Positions 34,480 to 42,435 of a stretch of 64,000 nt of DNA are shown here, one piece after another. The notes under the pieces were generated by a model that was not told the DNA's origin, did no database searches, and saw nothing but the letters and a program-made list of their open reading frames with translations. Source of the DNA: Oryzomicrobium terrae (GTDB lineage: Bacteria > Pseudomonadota > Gammaproteobacteria > Burkholderiales > Rhodocyclaceae); NCBI RefSeq assembly GCF_008274805.1, contig NZ_CP022579.1, forward strand, positions 1,364,001 through 1,428,000, read 5' to 3'. Made by a program: the position numbers and the translations under genes. How positions within the stretch are numbered: the first letter of the stretch is position 1; the number at the start of each line of letters is the position of its first letter.

Positions 34480-34490
34480 GTATTTGAGCG
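34440..34490 (+). other. Probable attL of the prophage (3' end of tRNA-His)
   Basis: The T arm and acceptor of tRNA-His precede the first prophage gene (int) with no intervening gene. Tyrosine integrases commonly use the 3' end of a tRNA, which the phage copy restores. The matching attR lies beyond the right edge, so the core length cannot be measured here. Confidence 0.6.
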
Positions 34491-34545
34491 GGTTAGGATG
34501 TAGATACGCGAAGTCGCGGTGTTCTACAAAATTCAGCCCGTTCTA

Positions 34546-34579
34546 CAAAAAAGGCCAGCCTTCGGGCTGGCCTTTTTTT
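34546..34579. terminator. Terminator between tRNA-His and int
   Basis: AAAAAAGGCCAGCC and GGCTGGCCTTTTTT form a perfect stem with a TTCG tetraloop. It is usable in both directions and overlaps the int stop codon, ending both the tRNA operon and the leftward phage operon. Confidence 0.93.
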
Positions 34580-35705
34580 ATTTCACCGGCGCGACTTTCA
34601 ACCCTCGGCGCTTTCTTCGGTAGTGCTCAGTCATACCTTCCGTGGTGTGGCCGAGAAGAAGTTGTGCCTTTTTGAGCGATTCTATGTCGCTCGCGGCTTT
34701 TGCTCGTAAATCTCTAAATTGGATCGCCCGAATACGCTCTGCCATTGGGGCATTGTCTGCTGCTTTTGCTGCAGCCTCTCTTGCTTTGTCGAAGCGATAA
34801 CGTAACGCATGCTTTCCCATGGGTTGCCCCTTTTCGTTGCAAACCAGCGCCAGCGATCGCACACCCTTGATAGTTGCCTTCCTCGCCTTGATTCGGTCGA
34901 TCAATTCGGCGAGTGCACCTACAACCTCAACCCGAAGCTTGGCCCCGGTTTTGTCTTGTTCTAGCTCGATCGTTCCATTCCGGATGTCCGTCTCCATGAT
35001 CTGGCGGAGGTCGCTCGGACGCTGTGCGGTCAAATAGGCAAGATCAATGGCCTCCTGGAGCGGTTCGTCAGCATGGACCAGGATTAGGGCGAGTTCGTCG
35101 TCTTCGACGTAGATATCCCGCCCTTTTTCCTTATGGCGCTTGATACCGACAGTGGGATTGAGAGCCTTCGTTATTCCTCGATCACGGGCCCAATTCCAGG
35201 CGGCAGAAAGCCAGGCAATTTCCCGGTTCGCTCTGGCATGGCCTTCTCGACCAGTTGATGCCAGCGGCGGCTTCCCTTCTTTCGCACGCGCGGAATTCTT
35301 CTCCTGTTTTTCCTTTACAGCTTCGGATACGCGCCAGTCCAGGTATTGCCGGATATGCACGGGATCAACCTGGTCAAGTGGCGCTGGGGGCTCTCCAAAG
35401 AATTTTAGGAGAGGGGGCAGGGCGTAACGGATGTCGTCAACCGTTCCTTTCGGGCGGCCTGGCGCTGTTTCAGTGCTCCATCGTTTCAGCAATTCAGGCA
35501 CGGTCACTGCCGGGCCTTTGGCTGTTTCCACTTTGGAAGCGTAGGAACGAAGCGCCTCATAGAAGTCGGAACCTAGCGGCCCCCATCGTCGCTTCCCATC
35601 TTGGCCTTGGCCATGGTCAAGGTAAAACCAGGTTTTCCCCTTGGCTCCTTTCTTGATCCGCATTCCCGGAGGCAAGTGCAGATTCACAGTTGGCTTGCGC
35701 CCCAT
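34578..35705 (-). CDS. int: Phage tyrosine integrase
   Basis: 375-residue site-specific recombinase that integrates and excises the prophage. After an N-terminal arm-type DNA-binding region (about 1-60) and a core-binding SAM-like domain, the catalytic domain shows the first arginine in AYLTAQRPSDLRQIM (about 235), FRDLRAKAASD (about 330; the usual His of HxxR reads Arg, as in many phage integrases), LLGHTTEGM and the nucleophilic tyrosine in TEHYRRKRRG (about 363). Last gene of the leftward operon; it ends in the terminator next to tRNA-His and begins two bases after the DUF4224 gene. Confidence 0.94.
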   Translation of the reverse strand: MGRKPTVNLHLPPGMRIKKGAKGKTWFYLDHGQGQDGKRRWGPLGSDFYEALRSYASKVETAKGPAVTVPELLKRWSTETAPGRPKGTVDDIRYALPPLLKFFGEPPAPLDQVDPVHIRQYLDWRVSEAVKEKQEKNSARAKEGKPPLASTGREGHARANREIAWLSAAWNWARDRGITKALNPTVGIKRHKEKGRDIYVEDDELALILVHADEPLQEAIDLAYLTAQRPSDLRQIMETDIRNGTIELEQDKTGAKLRVEVVGALAELIDRIKARKATIKGVRSLALVCNEKGQPMGKHALRYRFDKAREAAAKAADNAPMAERIRAIQFRDLRAKAASDIESLKKAQLLLGHTTEGMTEHYRRKRRGLKVAPVK

Positions 35706-35707
35706 CG

Positions 35708-35932
35708 CTATCTCCGTTCGACAGCTTTTGGCTGCCAGCTTTTGGTTGCTGCGGGTAGGTGATGGCCCGCTCCAGTTACTGCCTGTCGGGTAACTACCGG
35801 ATGCCCGATGGCATTTACATGAAACGGGATCATCATCCGGCGCAAAGCTTCAATCTGCAATCGGCGAAGCCGGCGACCGGTGAGGGTGGATATTTCCTCT
35901 GCAGTGAGGAACAGTGGTTGGGGTTCCATCAT
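35708..35932 (-). CDS. DUF4224 protein, probable excisionase-type partner of int
   Basis: 74 residues opening MMEPQPLFLTAEEISTLTGR, the DUF4224 signature (acidic start, FLTxEEIxxLTG, then RRxRRLQIEALRRM). These small proteins lie directly upstream of phage integrases; a recombination-directionality role is suspected but not shown. It ends two bases before int and overlaps the 33-residue gene upstream by four bases. Confidence 0.82.
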   Translation of the reverse strand: MMEPQPLFLTAEEISTLTGRRLRRLQIEALRRMMIPFHVNAIGHPVVTRQAVTGAGHHLPAATKSWQPKAVERR

Positions 35933-36030
35933 TTAGCCTCTTGGCCTTCCTTCGCAAACTCGATCCCCCACACCCAGGGGTTGGCCTCCCGCGCCATGCA
36001 CATCACGTCTTTACGGCTGATGGTTGCCAT
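35929..36030 (-). CDS. 33-residue phage ORF, coupled on both sides
   Basis: Translation gives MATISRKDVMCMAREANPWV... and ends EFAKEGQEAK. It is supported mainly by context: its start codon overlaps the stop of the upstream gene (ATGA at 36027-36032 region) and its stop overlaps the DUF4224 start (ATGA), so it fills an otherwise complete chain of coupled genes. Function unknown. Confidence 0.55.
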   Translation of the reverse strand: MATISRKDVMCMAREANPWVWGIEFAKEGQEAK

Positions 36031-36950
36031 CACGCGCCCTCCCGGCTGGCGGCAATGGCAGCGTCAGGTAGGTACATCCAGACGCAATCCCACGTTACAA
36101 AGCTGCCGAACGGAGGCGTCATTGCTTTGAATCCGCCGCCGGTATGCTTACCGAGATAGACCTTCCCAGCGTGGCAGAACAGCACCGGCTCCCCAATGTT
36201 CGGAAGGTATCGCGCCTGAGTCTTATTGTTCGGGTTGATCCATCCAGCATCCTTCGCCACTGCATCAGCAGGCGCGGCCCCAATCGCCGCCCGCAGCGCG
36301 GATAGATTTTCATTTGCCTTCTTGATGCGCTCCGCCTCCTTCTCTGGCGTCACCTCGAACTCATACAGGCGCTGGGCAGCACCGATAACTGTGCTCCACG
36401 CAATGCCCACGCCGAATCGTGTACAACCAACCTTGGCAGGCTTATCAAGCCTTGGTGTTGCATCAGCAGGCGCGGCGGGCGCGGCGGAGAGCATGAATCC
36501 GGCGTAGTAGAGGATGTGGTGAATCGCCCAGGTTGGGTCTTCAGCAGCTTCACCGCCAGCCTCTTCCACAGCGTCAATGCACGGGGAGTAATCGCCTGCG
36601 ATTTTGGCTGCCTTCTCCACAGCTTCAAGGTAGCCAACCGGCACCAGCTTCCACCCCTCCGGCACTCCGGCAGGCGCGGCAACGACGGGGCGGGTGTAGA
36701 GAGGCCCCACTTTCACTAAACGCGGGTTGTTAGCTTCAAACCCCCATTCAACTTGCTTAACATCCACGCACATTGTTTGTCCGGTATCTTCGTGCTGGAA
36801 CAGGTAAGCCACCGGCTCCTGCCCCTTCGCCAGTTCCTGGGCAACCAGATCGGCCACGGCGCGTAGTCCGGCCAGGTGTGCCCCGTCAGGGCTTCCCCGG
36901 TAGGAGTCGGCGAAGGCCTTGGCAAGCACGTCGTCGCTGATCGTGAACAT
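36030..36950 (-). CDS. Phage hypothetical protein, 306 aa
   Basis: The start at 36950 (MFTISDDVLAKAFADSYRGS) is set by an ATGA overlap with the gene upstream; a longer open frame has no support. The middle has a segment found in many phage accessory proteins (EPVAYLFQHEDTGQTM ... VGPLYTRPV) and the C terminus has a second domain-like part (LPNIGEPVLFCHAGKVYLG ... TWDCVWMYLP) resembling small DUF551-like phage domains. It looks like a mosaic of such modules. Function unknown. Confidence 0.7.
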   Translation of the reverse strand: MFTISDDVLAKAFADSYRGSPDGAHLAGLRAVADLVAQELAKGQEPVAYLFQHEDTGQTMCVDVKQVEWGFEANNPRLVKVGPLYTRPVVAAPAGVPEGWKLVPVGYLEAVEKAAKIAGDYSPCIDAVEEAGGEAAEDPTWAIHHILYYAGFMLSAAPAAPADATPRLDKPAKVGCTRFGVGIAWSTVIGAAQRLYEFEVTPEKEAERIKKANENLSALRAAIGAAPADAVAKDAGWINPNNKTQARYLPNIGEPVLFCHAGKVYLGKHTGGGFKAMTPPFGSFVTWDCVWMYLPDAAIAASREGA

Positions 36951-37189
36951 CACCGGCCCTCCCGGGTAATGATTTCCCACACCGTTCCGGTATAGCGGAT
37001 CTTCCCGGTCTGACGCAGGACCTGGAGTCTGCGGGCGATGACTTCCCACTCGTTGGTGCTCGGGTCGCAATACGGCTTCGCCATCGCAAGCAGCGGTTTG
37101 TGGATTTCGAGCTTCATCAAGCGATTGCGGCCGGCTTTGATCTGCGCAAGCAGCTCGGCGTCAAACGCGGTGTAGTCGTGCTTGCTCAT
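36950..37189 (-). CDS. Phage hypothetical protein, 79 aa
   Basis: Charged helical protein (MSKHDYTAFDAELLAQIKAG...), with a winged-helix-like C-terminal half (EWEVIARRLQVLRQTGKIRY). The N-terminal sequence resembles small phage proteins that group with recombination genes, but I cannot name it. Overlaps both neighbours by four bases. Confidence 0.65.
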   Translation of the reverse strand: MSKHDYTAFDAELLAQIKAGRNRLMKLEIHKPLLAMAKPYCDPSTNEWEVIARRLQVLRQTGKIRYTGTVWEIITREGR

Positions 37190-37425
37190 TTCTTGGCTTC
37201 CTTCTTCTTGAACTCGTTGCAGCTGCCCATCTTCTTGACTGCGAAGCCGCCGATCCCGCAGCGCATGTTTCCCTCTCTTGCATAGTTTTTCTCGTAGTCA
37301 GGGTCGCCCTTTGCCCAGGCAGGGGTGATGGTTTCGCTTTCAAACTGCCGGCAGTTCCCGCAGTTGTTCAGCAGCTTGGCCGTATAGCCCTGGTCCTTCT
37401 TCGCTTCGGATTGCTTGCTCATCAC
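37186..37425 (-). CDS. Cysteine-containing phage protein, 79 aa
   Basis: Contains NNCGNCRQFE (residues about 20-29), then MRCGIGGFAV and MGSCNEF, giving a CxxC plus two single cysteines that could bind zinc or iron. Basic at both ends. Start 37425 has ATGATG; it overlaps rdgC upstream and the 79-aa gene downstream by four bases each. Function unknown. Confidence 0.68.
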   Translation of the reverse strand: MMSKQSEAKKDQGYTAKLLNNCGNCRQFESETITPAWAKGDPDYEKNYAREGNMRCGIGGFAVKKMGSCNEFKKKEAKK

Positions 37426-38396
37426 GCGACCTCCTTGCAGGCTTCGACGGTTTCGCGGATTTCGCCACCCAGGGCTTCCAGAAGGTCGGGGAGGAAGCGT
37501 TGCAGTTCGCCGCTCATCAGGGCGAATTCGGCGTCGAACAGTTCGTCGCCGTTGGCGCCATTGGCTTCGCTGGCTTCTTCTTCCTTGGTGTCCAGGTGGG
37601 TGAGGCGCTTGATTTCGAGCTTTTCGGTGAGCACAAAGGACAGCCGGTCGCCCCAGGTGAGGGCCAGGCGGGTGGGCAGCTTGCCGGCCGCTAGGTGCTC
37701 ACGGACCTGGGCCCTGGCCTCGTCGGAATCGAGGGCGTGGCGCACGTAGCGGACAGCGGACTTTTCGTCGGAAACCGACTTGAGTTCGCAGTCCCGATCC
37801 ACGGTGAAGCCTGCCGGGGCTTCGCCGGCGGCGAGCCAGTCGGCCATGGCCGAGGTTGGGGAACGCTCGGTCTTAACCGGCTGCACCGGAAATTCGTCTA
37901 GGGACTTGGCCAGCAGTTCCAGGGCGTCATCGGCCTTGCCGCGGCTGGCGGCGTCCACCGCCAGCCAGCCGTTGACCGGGTCGAGCCACAACCAGGTGGT
38001 GGAGCGGCGGGTGAAGGCCCGGGGCAGCAGTTCTTCGGTGACCCGTTCCTTGAGTTCGCGCAATTGCTTGCGGCCGGGGCGGGAGCCCTGCTGGGCTTCC
38101 AGTTCGTCGGCCCGGTCGGTGGCGACCTGGTTGACCACCGACGAGGGCAGCAGGCGGTGCTCGGTGGCCATGGCGATCAACCACTGGCCGCCGACGGAAT
38201 GGACCAGGGGCAGAGCCGCACAGGCGGCGTCCTTGTCGGCCTTCTCCAGCTTGCCCCGGGGCGGGACCCAGCCCCGGGATTGCTTGTCCTGGCTGCCGCA
38301 GCGGGTGAACACCACCCGGCCGAGCTGCTCTTCGAGCTGGGCCAGGGTCAGGGAGAAGGGGGCAGGGAGGCGGTAAATTTGGAGGTTCTTGAACAT
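37422..38396 (-). CDS. rdgC: Recombination-associated protein RdgC
   Basis: RdgC forms a ring-shaped dimer on DNA and limits RecA action. The 324-residue product begins MFKNLQIYRLPAPFSLTLAQ and keeps the family features ALPLVHSVGGQWLIAMATEH, RKQLRELKERVTEELLPRAF and WGDRLSFVLTEKLEIKRLTH. The start is set at 38396 by homology; a 474-residue open frame continues upstream through the neighbouring gene but is a shadow. A phage-borne copy inside a recombination cluster with Bet and an exonuclease suggests it steers recombination towards the phage pathway. Confidence 0.92.
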   Translation of the reverse strand: MFKNLQIYRLPAPFSLTLAQLEEQLGRVVFTRCGSQDKQSRGWVPPRGKLEKADKDAACAALPLVHSVGGQWLIAMATEHRLLPSSVVNQVATDRADELEAQQGSRPGRKQLRELKERVTEELLPRAFTRRSTTWLWLDPVNGWLAVDAASRGKADDALELLAKSLDEFPVQPVKTERSPTSAMADWLAAGEAPAGFTVDRDCELKSVSDEKSAVRYVRHALDSDEARAQVREHLAAGKLPTRLALTWGDRLSFVLTEKLEIKRLTHLDTKEEEASEANGANGDELFDAEFALMSGELQRFLPDLLEALGGEIRETVEACKEVA

Positions 38397-38398
38397 GG

Positions 38399-38809
38399 TC
38401 AGCCTGCACGGACAAGTTGAGGGAAGAAGTTGGCGCCCGGGGTGGCCTGGCGCAGGCGGTCCTGCAAACCGGCGATGTGTTTCTCCATCGCGTAGATCAG
38501 GTCCACCGTGGTCTTGGCGTCGTAGAAGGACATCAGGTCTTGCACTGGCTCTGGCACGGTGGCGAGAAGCAGTGCGCATGCAGCCTTGCCCGGGATTTCG
38601 TCGCCCTCTGCAGCCTGAATTACGGCCTCGCGCTCCAGGTGGCGAGCCACGCCGCGAGAACCGATTACGCCGTCGGCGGCGTTGAGCCGGCGCCAGGTGG
38701 GCATGCTTCCGGTGGGCATGGACGCCAGCGCGTTGAAAATGATCCGGTGGGCAGCTTTCAGCTCGGCCAGCGCGGGGTCGGCCTGGCCTGCTTGTACGGC
38801 GGCGCTCAT
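38399..38809 (-). CDS. Phage hypothetical protein, 136 aa
   Basis: Mostly helical and acidic; contains YDAKTTVDLIYAMEKHIAGL near the C terminus. No family recognised. It overlaps the upstream zinc-finger gene by four bases and ends two bases before rdgC, so it is part of the coupled leftward operon. Confidence 0.65.
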   Translation of the reverse strand: MSAAVQAGQADPALAELKAAHRIIFNALASMPTGSMPTWRRLNAADGVIGSRGVARHLEREAVIQAAEGDEIPGKAACALLLATVPEPVQDLMSFYDAKTTVDLIYAMEKHIAGLQDRLRQATPGANFFPQLVRAG

Positions 38810-39279
38810 CGCTTGCTCCTATCCAGCAGTTGTTGAGCCGTTGCACCCTCGCGGATCATTTGAGGAATCACGAAGGCTTTGGGGAAATAGGGCCTCACTG
38901 TGACCAGGAATGCTTCGTCGGCATTGGTCAGGCTGTAGCGCTTGGGATCTGCCTTCTCCACGGCAAGCCCGCTCTCATGTACCAGCTTCCAGGGGTCGCC
39001 GTGCATCGTCACCGAAAGGCCCATCAAGTCGTGGACTACGCAATGCACATAAAGGGCTTGTGAGGCGTTTGCGGCGGCAGGTTGATAGGCTTTCACCCAT
39101 CCATTTCCACCGCAGGCCTTGCAGTCTGTGTCTGCTCCGCAGCAATGGCATTCATCTCCTATGCCGCTTCCGTTGCAGGCAGTACATTCCACTCGTACTT
39201 CGCCTTCCTCGGTGCCTTCCAGGGCCGCTACGTCGGCCAGTACGCCGGCCTTCCATTCTTCGTAGGTAGCGATCTTCAC
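38806..39279 (-). CDS. Phage protein with DnaJ-like zinc-binding cysteine repeats
   Basis: 157 residues. The first third carries ECTACNGSGIGDECHCCGAD and CKACGGNGW, which resemble the CxxCxGxG repeats of the DnaJ zinc domain but in a compact, non-J-protein context (eight cysteines between about residues 32 and 57). The rest (VTMHGDPWKLVHESGLAVEK...) is unrecognised. Such proteins occur in tailed-phage early regions; a chaperone-like or regulatory role would be a guess. Confidence 0.68.
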   Translation of the reverse strand: MKIATYEEWKAGVLADVAALEGTEEGEVRVECTACNGSGIGDECHCCGADTDCKACGGNGWVKAYQPAAANASQALYVHCVVHDLMGLSVTMHGDPWKLVHESGLAVEKADPKRYSLTNADEAFLVTVRPYFPKAFVIPQMIREGATAQQLLDRSKR

Positions 39280-39758
39280 GCGGTTGCCTCCGTAATCTTC
39301 TCCAGCTCCCAGCCGATCTTTGCGTCGCGCAGCAGGCCCTTGGCCTGGCCGAGCGTCAGCGTGGTGGCGTGGCGCTTGAGTGTGTCAATGCAGACCCGGG
39401 CAGACGCCAGGTCGTTTTCCAGTAGAGGGCTGTCCAGGTCGAGCTTGCGGTGCAGCCGCTCCAGCGGCGCCAAGTCGATGCCCCAGCCGAAGCGCCCGGC
39501 CGCGATGCGGTGGAAATCGATGATTCCTTGCAGGGCCTCGGCCACTTCGTACCAGCCACCGCGGCTGTCCTCGCGGAACACCGGGCGGCCCTTGGCGGTA
39601 TCCACGGTCCCATCGATGTCGATACGGGACAGGACGCGCTCAAGTGGGGCAAAGACCGCATCGATCTTCCAGGGCATGACGGCCAGCCTCACGCCGTCCG
39701 GGTCGGCCTTTGGCTTGCGCACAGGGGCCACAAGCGCCCGGCGTGTGGCCCGGGCCAT
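39276..39758 (-). CDS. Phage hypothetical protein, 160 aa
   Basis: I use the ATG at 39758 (MARATRRALVAPVRKPKAD); a TTG at 39782 overlapping the upstream stop would add eight residues. The central part LEVR-type helices (ALQGIIDFHRIAAGRFGWGI ... LERLHRKLDLDSPLLENDLA) are not a family I can name. A much longer open frame upstream overlaps other genes and is rejected. Overlaps the zinc-repeat gene by four bases. Confidence 0.6.
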   Translation of the reverse strand: MARATRRALVAPVRKPKADPDGVRLAVMPWKIDAVFAPLERVLSRIDIDGTVDTAKGRPVFREDSRGGWYEVAEALQGIIDFHRIAAGRFGWGIDLAPLERLHRKLDLDSPLLENDLASARVCIDTLKRHATTLTLGQAKGLLRDAKIGWELEKITEATA

Positions 39759-39778
39759 GGCTCGATCGATAGCCCGGC

Positions 39779-40078
39779 TCAAAGCACTGCCCCATACCGC
39801 ACGTTGTCTTTGCGCCCCGTCCGGTACAGCTTCCCTGCTGTGACGAGTCCAGGGAGGCGGTTTTTGAGCGCCATCACTTCCACTTCCAGTTCGTCCGCAA
39901 TTTCCATGGACGACACCGGGTGACCTAGGGTGGCCACGACCTTGACGATTTCCTCGTTGGTCACGGTTCGGGTGGTCTTGGGCCTGGGGGCGCCTTCCCC
40001 CATCACCCGGTGCACCCGGCCGAGGCCCTCGGGCACCGGTGGCGGGGTGAACGTGAAGAGGGCGGCGAGGGTCAGCAT
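39779..40078 (-). CDS. Phage protein with winged-helix-like domain, 99 aa
   Basis: Begins MLTLAALFTFTPPPVPEGLG; the C-terminal two thirds (TVTNEEIVKVVATLGHPVSS followed by MEIADELEVEVMALKNRLPG and a basic strand) look like a winged helix. It may bind DNA. The start overlaps the stop of the upstream 77-aa gene by seven bases. Confidence 0.62.
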   Translation of the reverse strand: MLTLAALFTFTPPPVPEGLGRVHRVMGEGAPRPKTTRTVTNEEIVKVVATLGHPVSSMEIADELEVEVMALKNRLPGLVTAGKLYRTGRKDNVRYGAVL

Positions 40079-40305
40079 GCGATGGCCTCCCGGTGGGCGA
40101 AGACGCAACCGGACAGGCGAGCCCAGCCCTGGGGGAACTGGGAGGGCTTGAACAGGCCGACCCGGCCGGGCGCCGTGCCCACCACCAACCCCCGCGCCTT
40201 GGCACATTGGTCCAGATCCGCCAGTTCAACATCAGCGAAGTGGCAAGCCGGAGCGAAGAACGCGGTTACCGGACCGGGGGGGAGAATTGCGGCCGCGGTG
40301 GTCAT
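40072..40305 (-). CDS. Phage hypothetical protein, 77 aa
   Basis: Starts MTTAAAILPPGPVTAFFAPA. Set by the ATGA overlap with the HTH gene upstream and by continuous coupling with the next gene. Contains single cysteines at residues about 21, 34 and 68. No family recognised. Confidence 0.6.
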   Translation of the reverse strand: MTTAAAILPPGPVTAFFAPACHFADVELADLDQCAKARGLVVGTAPGRVGLFKPSQFPQGWARLSGCVFAHREAIAC

Positions 40306-40607
40306 TGCGCGGCCTTCGCTGCCTTGGCGGCATCCTTGGCCAGTTCCTTGTAGAGCTTGGGGTTGGCTTCCTTGAGCTGCTTGGCCACGGCCACGTCCTT
40401 GCCGGTCACGCCGGCGAGGTCGATTCCTTCGACGTGGACCAAGCGAACCAGGGTAGCCACGGGCTCGGGAATATCCCGGCCGGTTTCGTAGCGCGATCCG
40501 CAGCTTTGGGTGACGTGGACGGCACTCCAGAATTTGCCCTGGTTCAGACCCTTGCGTTGGCGCAGGTCGCGGCAGAATTCGCCATTGATTTGGTTTTCCA
40601 TGGTCAA
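40302..40607 (-). CDS. XRE-type helix-turn-helix phage protein
   Basis: 101 residues. The first 70 form a Cro/CI-type HTH (FCRDLRQRKGLNQGKFWSAV, then VTQSCGSRYETGRDIPEPVA), and the tail is an Ala/Lys-rich helix (ELAKDAAKAAKAAQ). Probably a DNA-binding regulator within the leftward recombination operon. Overlaps the exonuclease gene by four bases. Confidence 0.75.
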   Translation of the reverse strand: MTMENQINGEFCRDLRQRKGLNQGKFWSAVHVTQSCGSRYETGRDIPEPVATLVRLVHVEGIDLAGVTGKDVAVAKQLKEANPKLYKELAKDAAKAAKAAQ

Positions 40608-41230
40608 GCCACCTTCCTAGTAATCTGTTCAATCAGTTCTTGTGCGGTCGATTCGGCCTGAAGCACTGCCTCTTCCAGCCGTTGAATGAACGCCTCGTCG
40701 CGTTCAACTCGGATCAACAGCAGGCGGTGGCTTTCGGGCATTCGCGGGTCGTAGCTGACGAAATCCCACCACTGGCGCCCCGTCACCCACATGCAGCCCT
40801 GGATTTGTGGGATGTACTCTTCGGGGACGCCATTCAGGAACCGCTCGAGGTGAATGGCCGAGTTCTTCGGGCACTTCATTTCCAGGCCGCCAACCTCGCC
40901 GATCAGCCCGTCCGGCGAGCAGCCAGCGAAGGGATGGGTCGGGTGGGGAATGAATCCCGATTCAACGACCACGTGTCCGCTCTCAAGCTCGTAGGCCTCA
41001 CGAGCGTAGGGCTCCACGTCCTGACCCCATTGCAGGGCAAATCCGCTAGGGCCTTCCACCGCCTGGCCGGTCATGCGCTCCACGACCACCTGCCAGATCA
41101 GGTCGTGGTAGGCCTTGAGCGGCTCCCCGGTGCGCTTGTTGCGGGCCAGCACGTCCACAAACCGGCTGCCAGTGAATTTCCCGGCGCGTTCGGCGTGCCA
41201 GGCGTCGGTGCGTTGAAGTTCTTCACTCAT
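40604..41230 (-). CDS. YqaJ-family phage exonuclease (lambda Exo-like)
   Basis: 208 residues of the YqaJ/lambda exonuclease restriction-endonuclease fold. The metal site is visible as HPFAGCSPDGLIG (Asp) followed by GGLEMKCPKN (Glu-x-Lys). It begins MSEELQRTDAWHAERAGKFT, with TGSRFVDVLARN close to the family's GASE-like opening. 5'-3' resection by this enzyme feeds single strands to the adjacent Bet annealase. Start chosen at 41230; it overlaps bet by eight bases. Confidence 0.9.
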   Translation of the reverse strand: MSEELQRTDAWHAERAGKFTGSRFVDVLARNKRTGEPLKAYHDLIWQVVVERMTGQAVEGPSGFALQWGQDVEPYAREAYELESGHVVVESGFIPHPTHPFAGCSPDGLIGEVGGLEMKCPKNSAIHLERFLNGVPEEYIPQIQGCMWVTGRQWWDFVSYDPRMPESHRLLLIRVERDEAFIQRLEEAVLQAESTAQELIEQITRKVA

Positions 41231-42014
41231 TGCCGGCCTCCGCACGCTCAACGGTGGCGGTTACGGTGATGCTGTCTGCCACCTTCTTTAGGCGCTCGTG
41301 CTCATCGGCACCGATCATCTTGCGCTGCGCAGACGAGAGGCGGCCCCAGGCTTCGGCATAGGCGGCAATTCCCTGCTCGCTGGCGACGATTTCAAGGTCG
41401 GCGACCAGGTTGGTGCGCTCTTCCGAATCGGCAGGCGCTGCCACCGCGCGTGCGGCCTCGGCTGCCTGGGTGCCGGTCTGTCGGGCTTGGCGGGGGTTGA
41501 TCTCAACTTCGGCGATGCGCTCGGCTTCGTCCTGGTCGTAGATTCCGGTGTATCCGAAGGCCAGGCGGGCACACTGGATCATGGCCTTGTGGCGAAGCAT
41601 CCGCTTGGGGTGGGAAGTCCATGGTCCGACATTCGGTCGCCTGCACTCGCTCATGTACTCCGTCACAACAATCGGGCGGCCACGATCCTTGCGGTACATC
41701 CGGCAGGTGCAGGACTCGCTATCCTGTTCGAAGTCCATCCCGTCGAATTGCGGGTGGTTGTTGATGATCCGCGACCAGCCATCCACGCCGACCACCGGGA
41801 CGATCCCGTTGTTCTTGTCCGGGAACGCGTAGATTTCCTTGGTCCAGGGGTTAAGGCCGTACTGGTTCGCCACGACCAGCAGGGCGGTCATCTGGGCATC
41901 GGATACCTGCCCCTTGAAGGCCGTATCCTTGAGGGTGTTTACCAGGTCGCCGCCTTCGCCCATATCCAGACGGGCGGCGAGCTTCGTGGTGAGTTCAACG
42001 ATTGCGGTGGTCAT
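41223..42014 (-). CDS. bet: Phage recombination protein Bet (RecT/Redbeta family)
   Basis: 263-residue single-strand annealing protein. Family features: MTALLVVANQYGLNPWTKEI (residues about 42-61), FPDKNNGIVPVVGVDGWSRI and PKRMLRHKAMIQCARLAFGY. With the exonuclease directly downstream it makes a complete Red-type recombination pair. First well-defined protein gene after the PL leader and an 85-residue unknown. Confidence 0.94.
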   Translation of the reverse strand: MTTAIVELTTKLAARLDMGEGGDLVNTLKDTAFKGQVSDAQMTALLVVANQYGLNPWTKEIYAFPDKNNGIVPVVGVDGWSRIINNHPQFDGMDFEQDSESCTCRMYRKDRGRPIVVTEYMSECRRPNVGPWTSHPKRMLRHKAMIQCARLAFGYTGIYDQDEAERIAEVEINPRQARQTGTQAAEAARAVAAPADSEERTNLVADLEIVASEQGIAAYAEAWGRLSSAQRKMIGADEHERLKKVADSITVTATVERAEAGNE

Positions 42015-42098
42015 GCTTCTTCCTTTCTGCCGCGACTCTGGCGGCGTAGAGGGATGGACTTCAAAAGGTGATGCGGGCCAACCGCCATGACTTACGCA

Positions 42099-42356
42099 TC
42101 ACGCAGCTTCGGCTACCAGCCCAAGAGTTGTGGCCAGCGAGACCTTGATCTCCATCTCTTCGGTGGGCATGTAGTCGTCGCTGTCAAAGCAGATGTCGGT
42201 GGCGAGGCTCACGGCATCACGGCTGGAAATCGCCTTGACGGTCATCTGGACGACCACGCCGCTGGACTTGATGCAGACGTTGAAGCGGCGGTCGGATGCT
42301 TTTCCCAGGGCAAACGGTGCAATCGCCTCGCGGAGAATCGGATGGACGTTGTTCAT
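42099..42356 (-). CDS. Phage hypothetical protein, 85 aa
   Basis: MNNVHPILREAIAPFALGKA..., then a beta-rich part (FNVCIKSSGVVVQMTVKAIS) and an acidic C-terminal half. AGGAGCG precedes the ATG at good distance. It is the first coding gene after the highly structured leader at 42436-42691. No family recognised. Confidence 0.68.
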   Translation of the reverse strand: MNNVHPILREAIAPFALGKASDRRFNVCIKSSGVVVQMTVKAISSRDAVSLATDICFDSDDYMPTEEMEIKVSLATTLGLVAEAA

Positions 42357-42435
42357 GGTTCGCTCCTGGTGTTCGTTTGCGGCCCGTCTTGTCTACCGGC
42401 GCGGGCCGCTTAACCGTGCTGCGTTCCGGCTGACT

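Noticed and set aside
35759-36130. Plus-strand ORF of 123 codons across the DUF4224 region
   Set aside because: Opposite to three coupled leftward genes; no motif.
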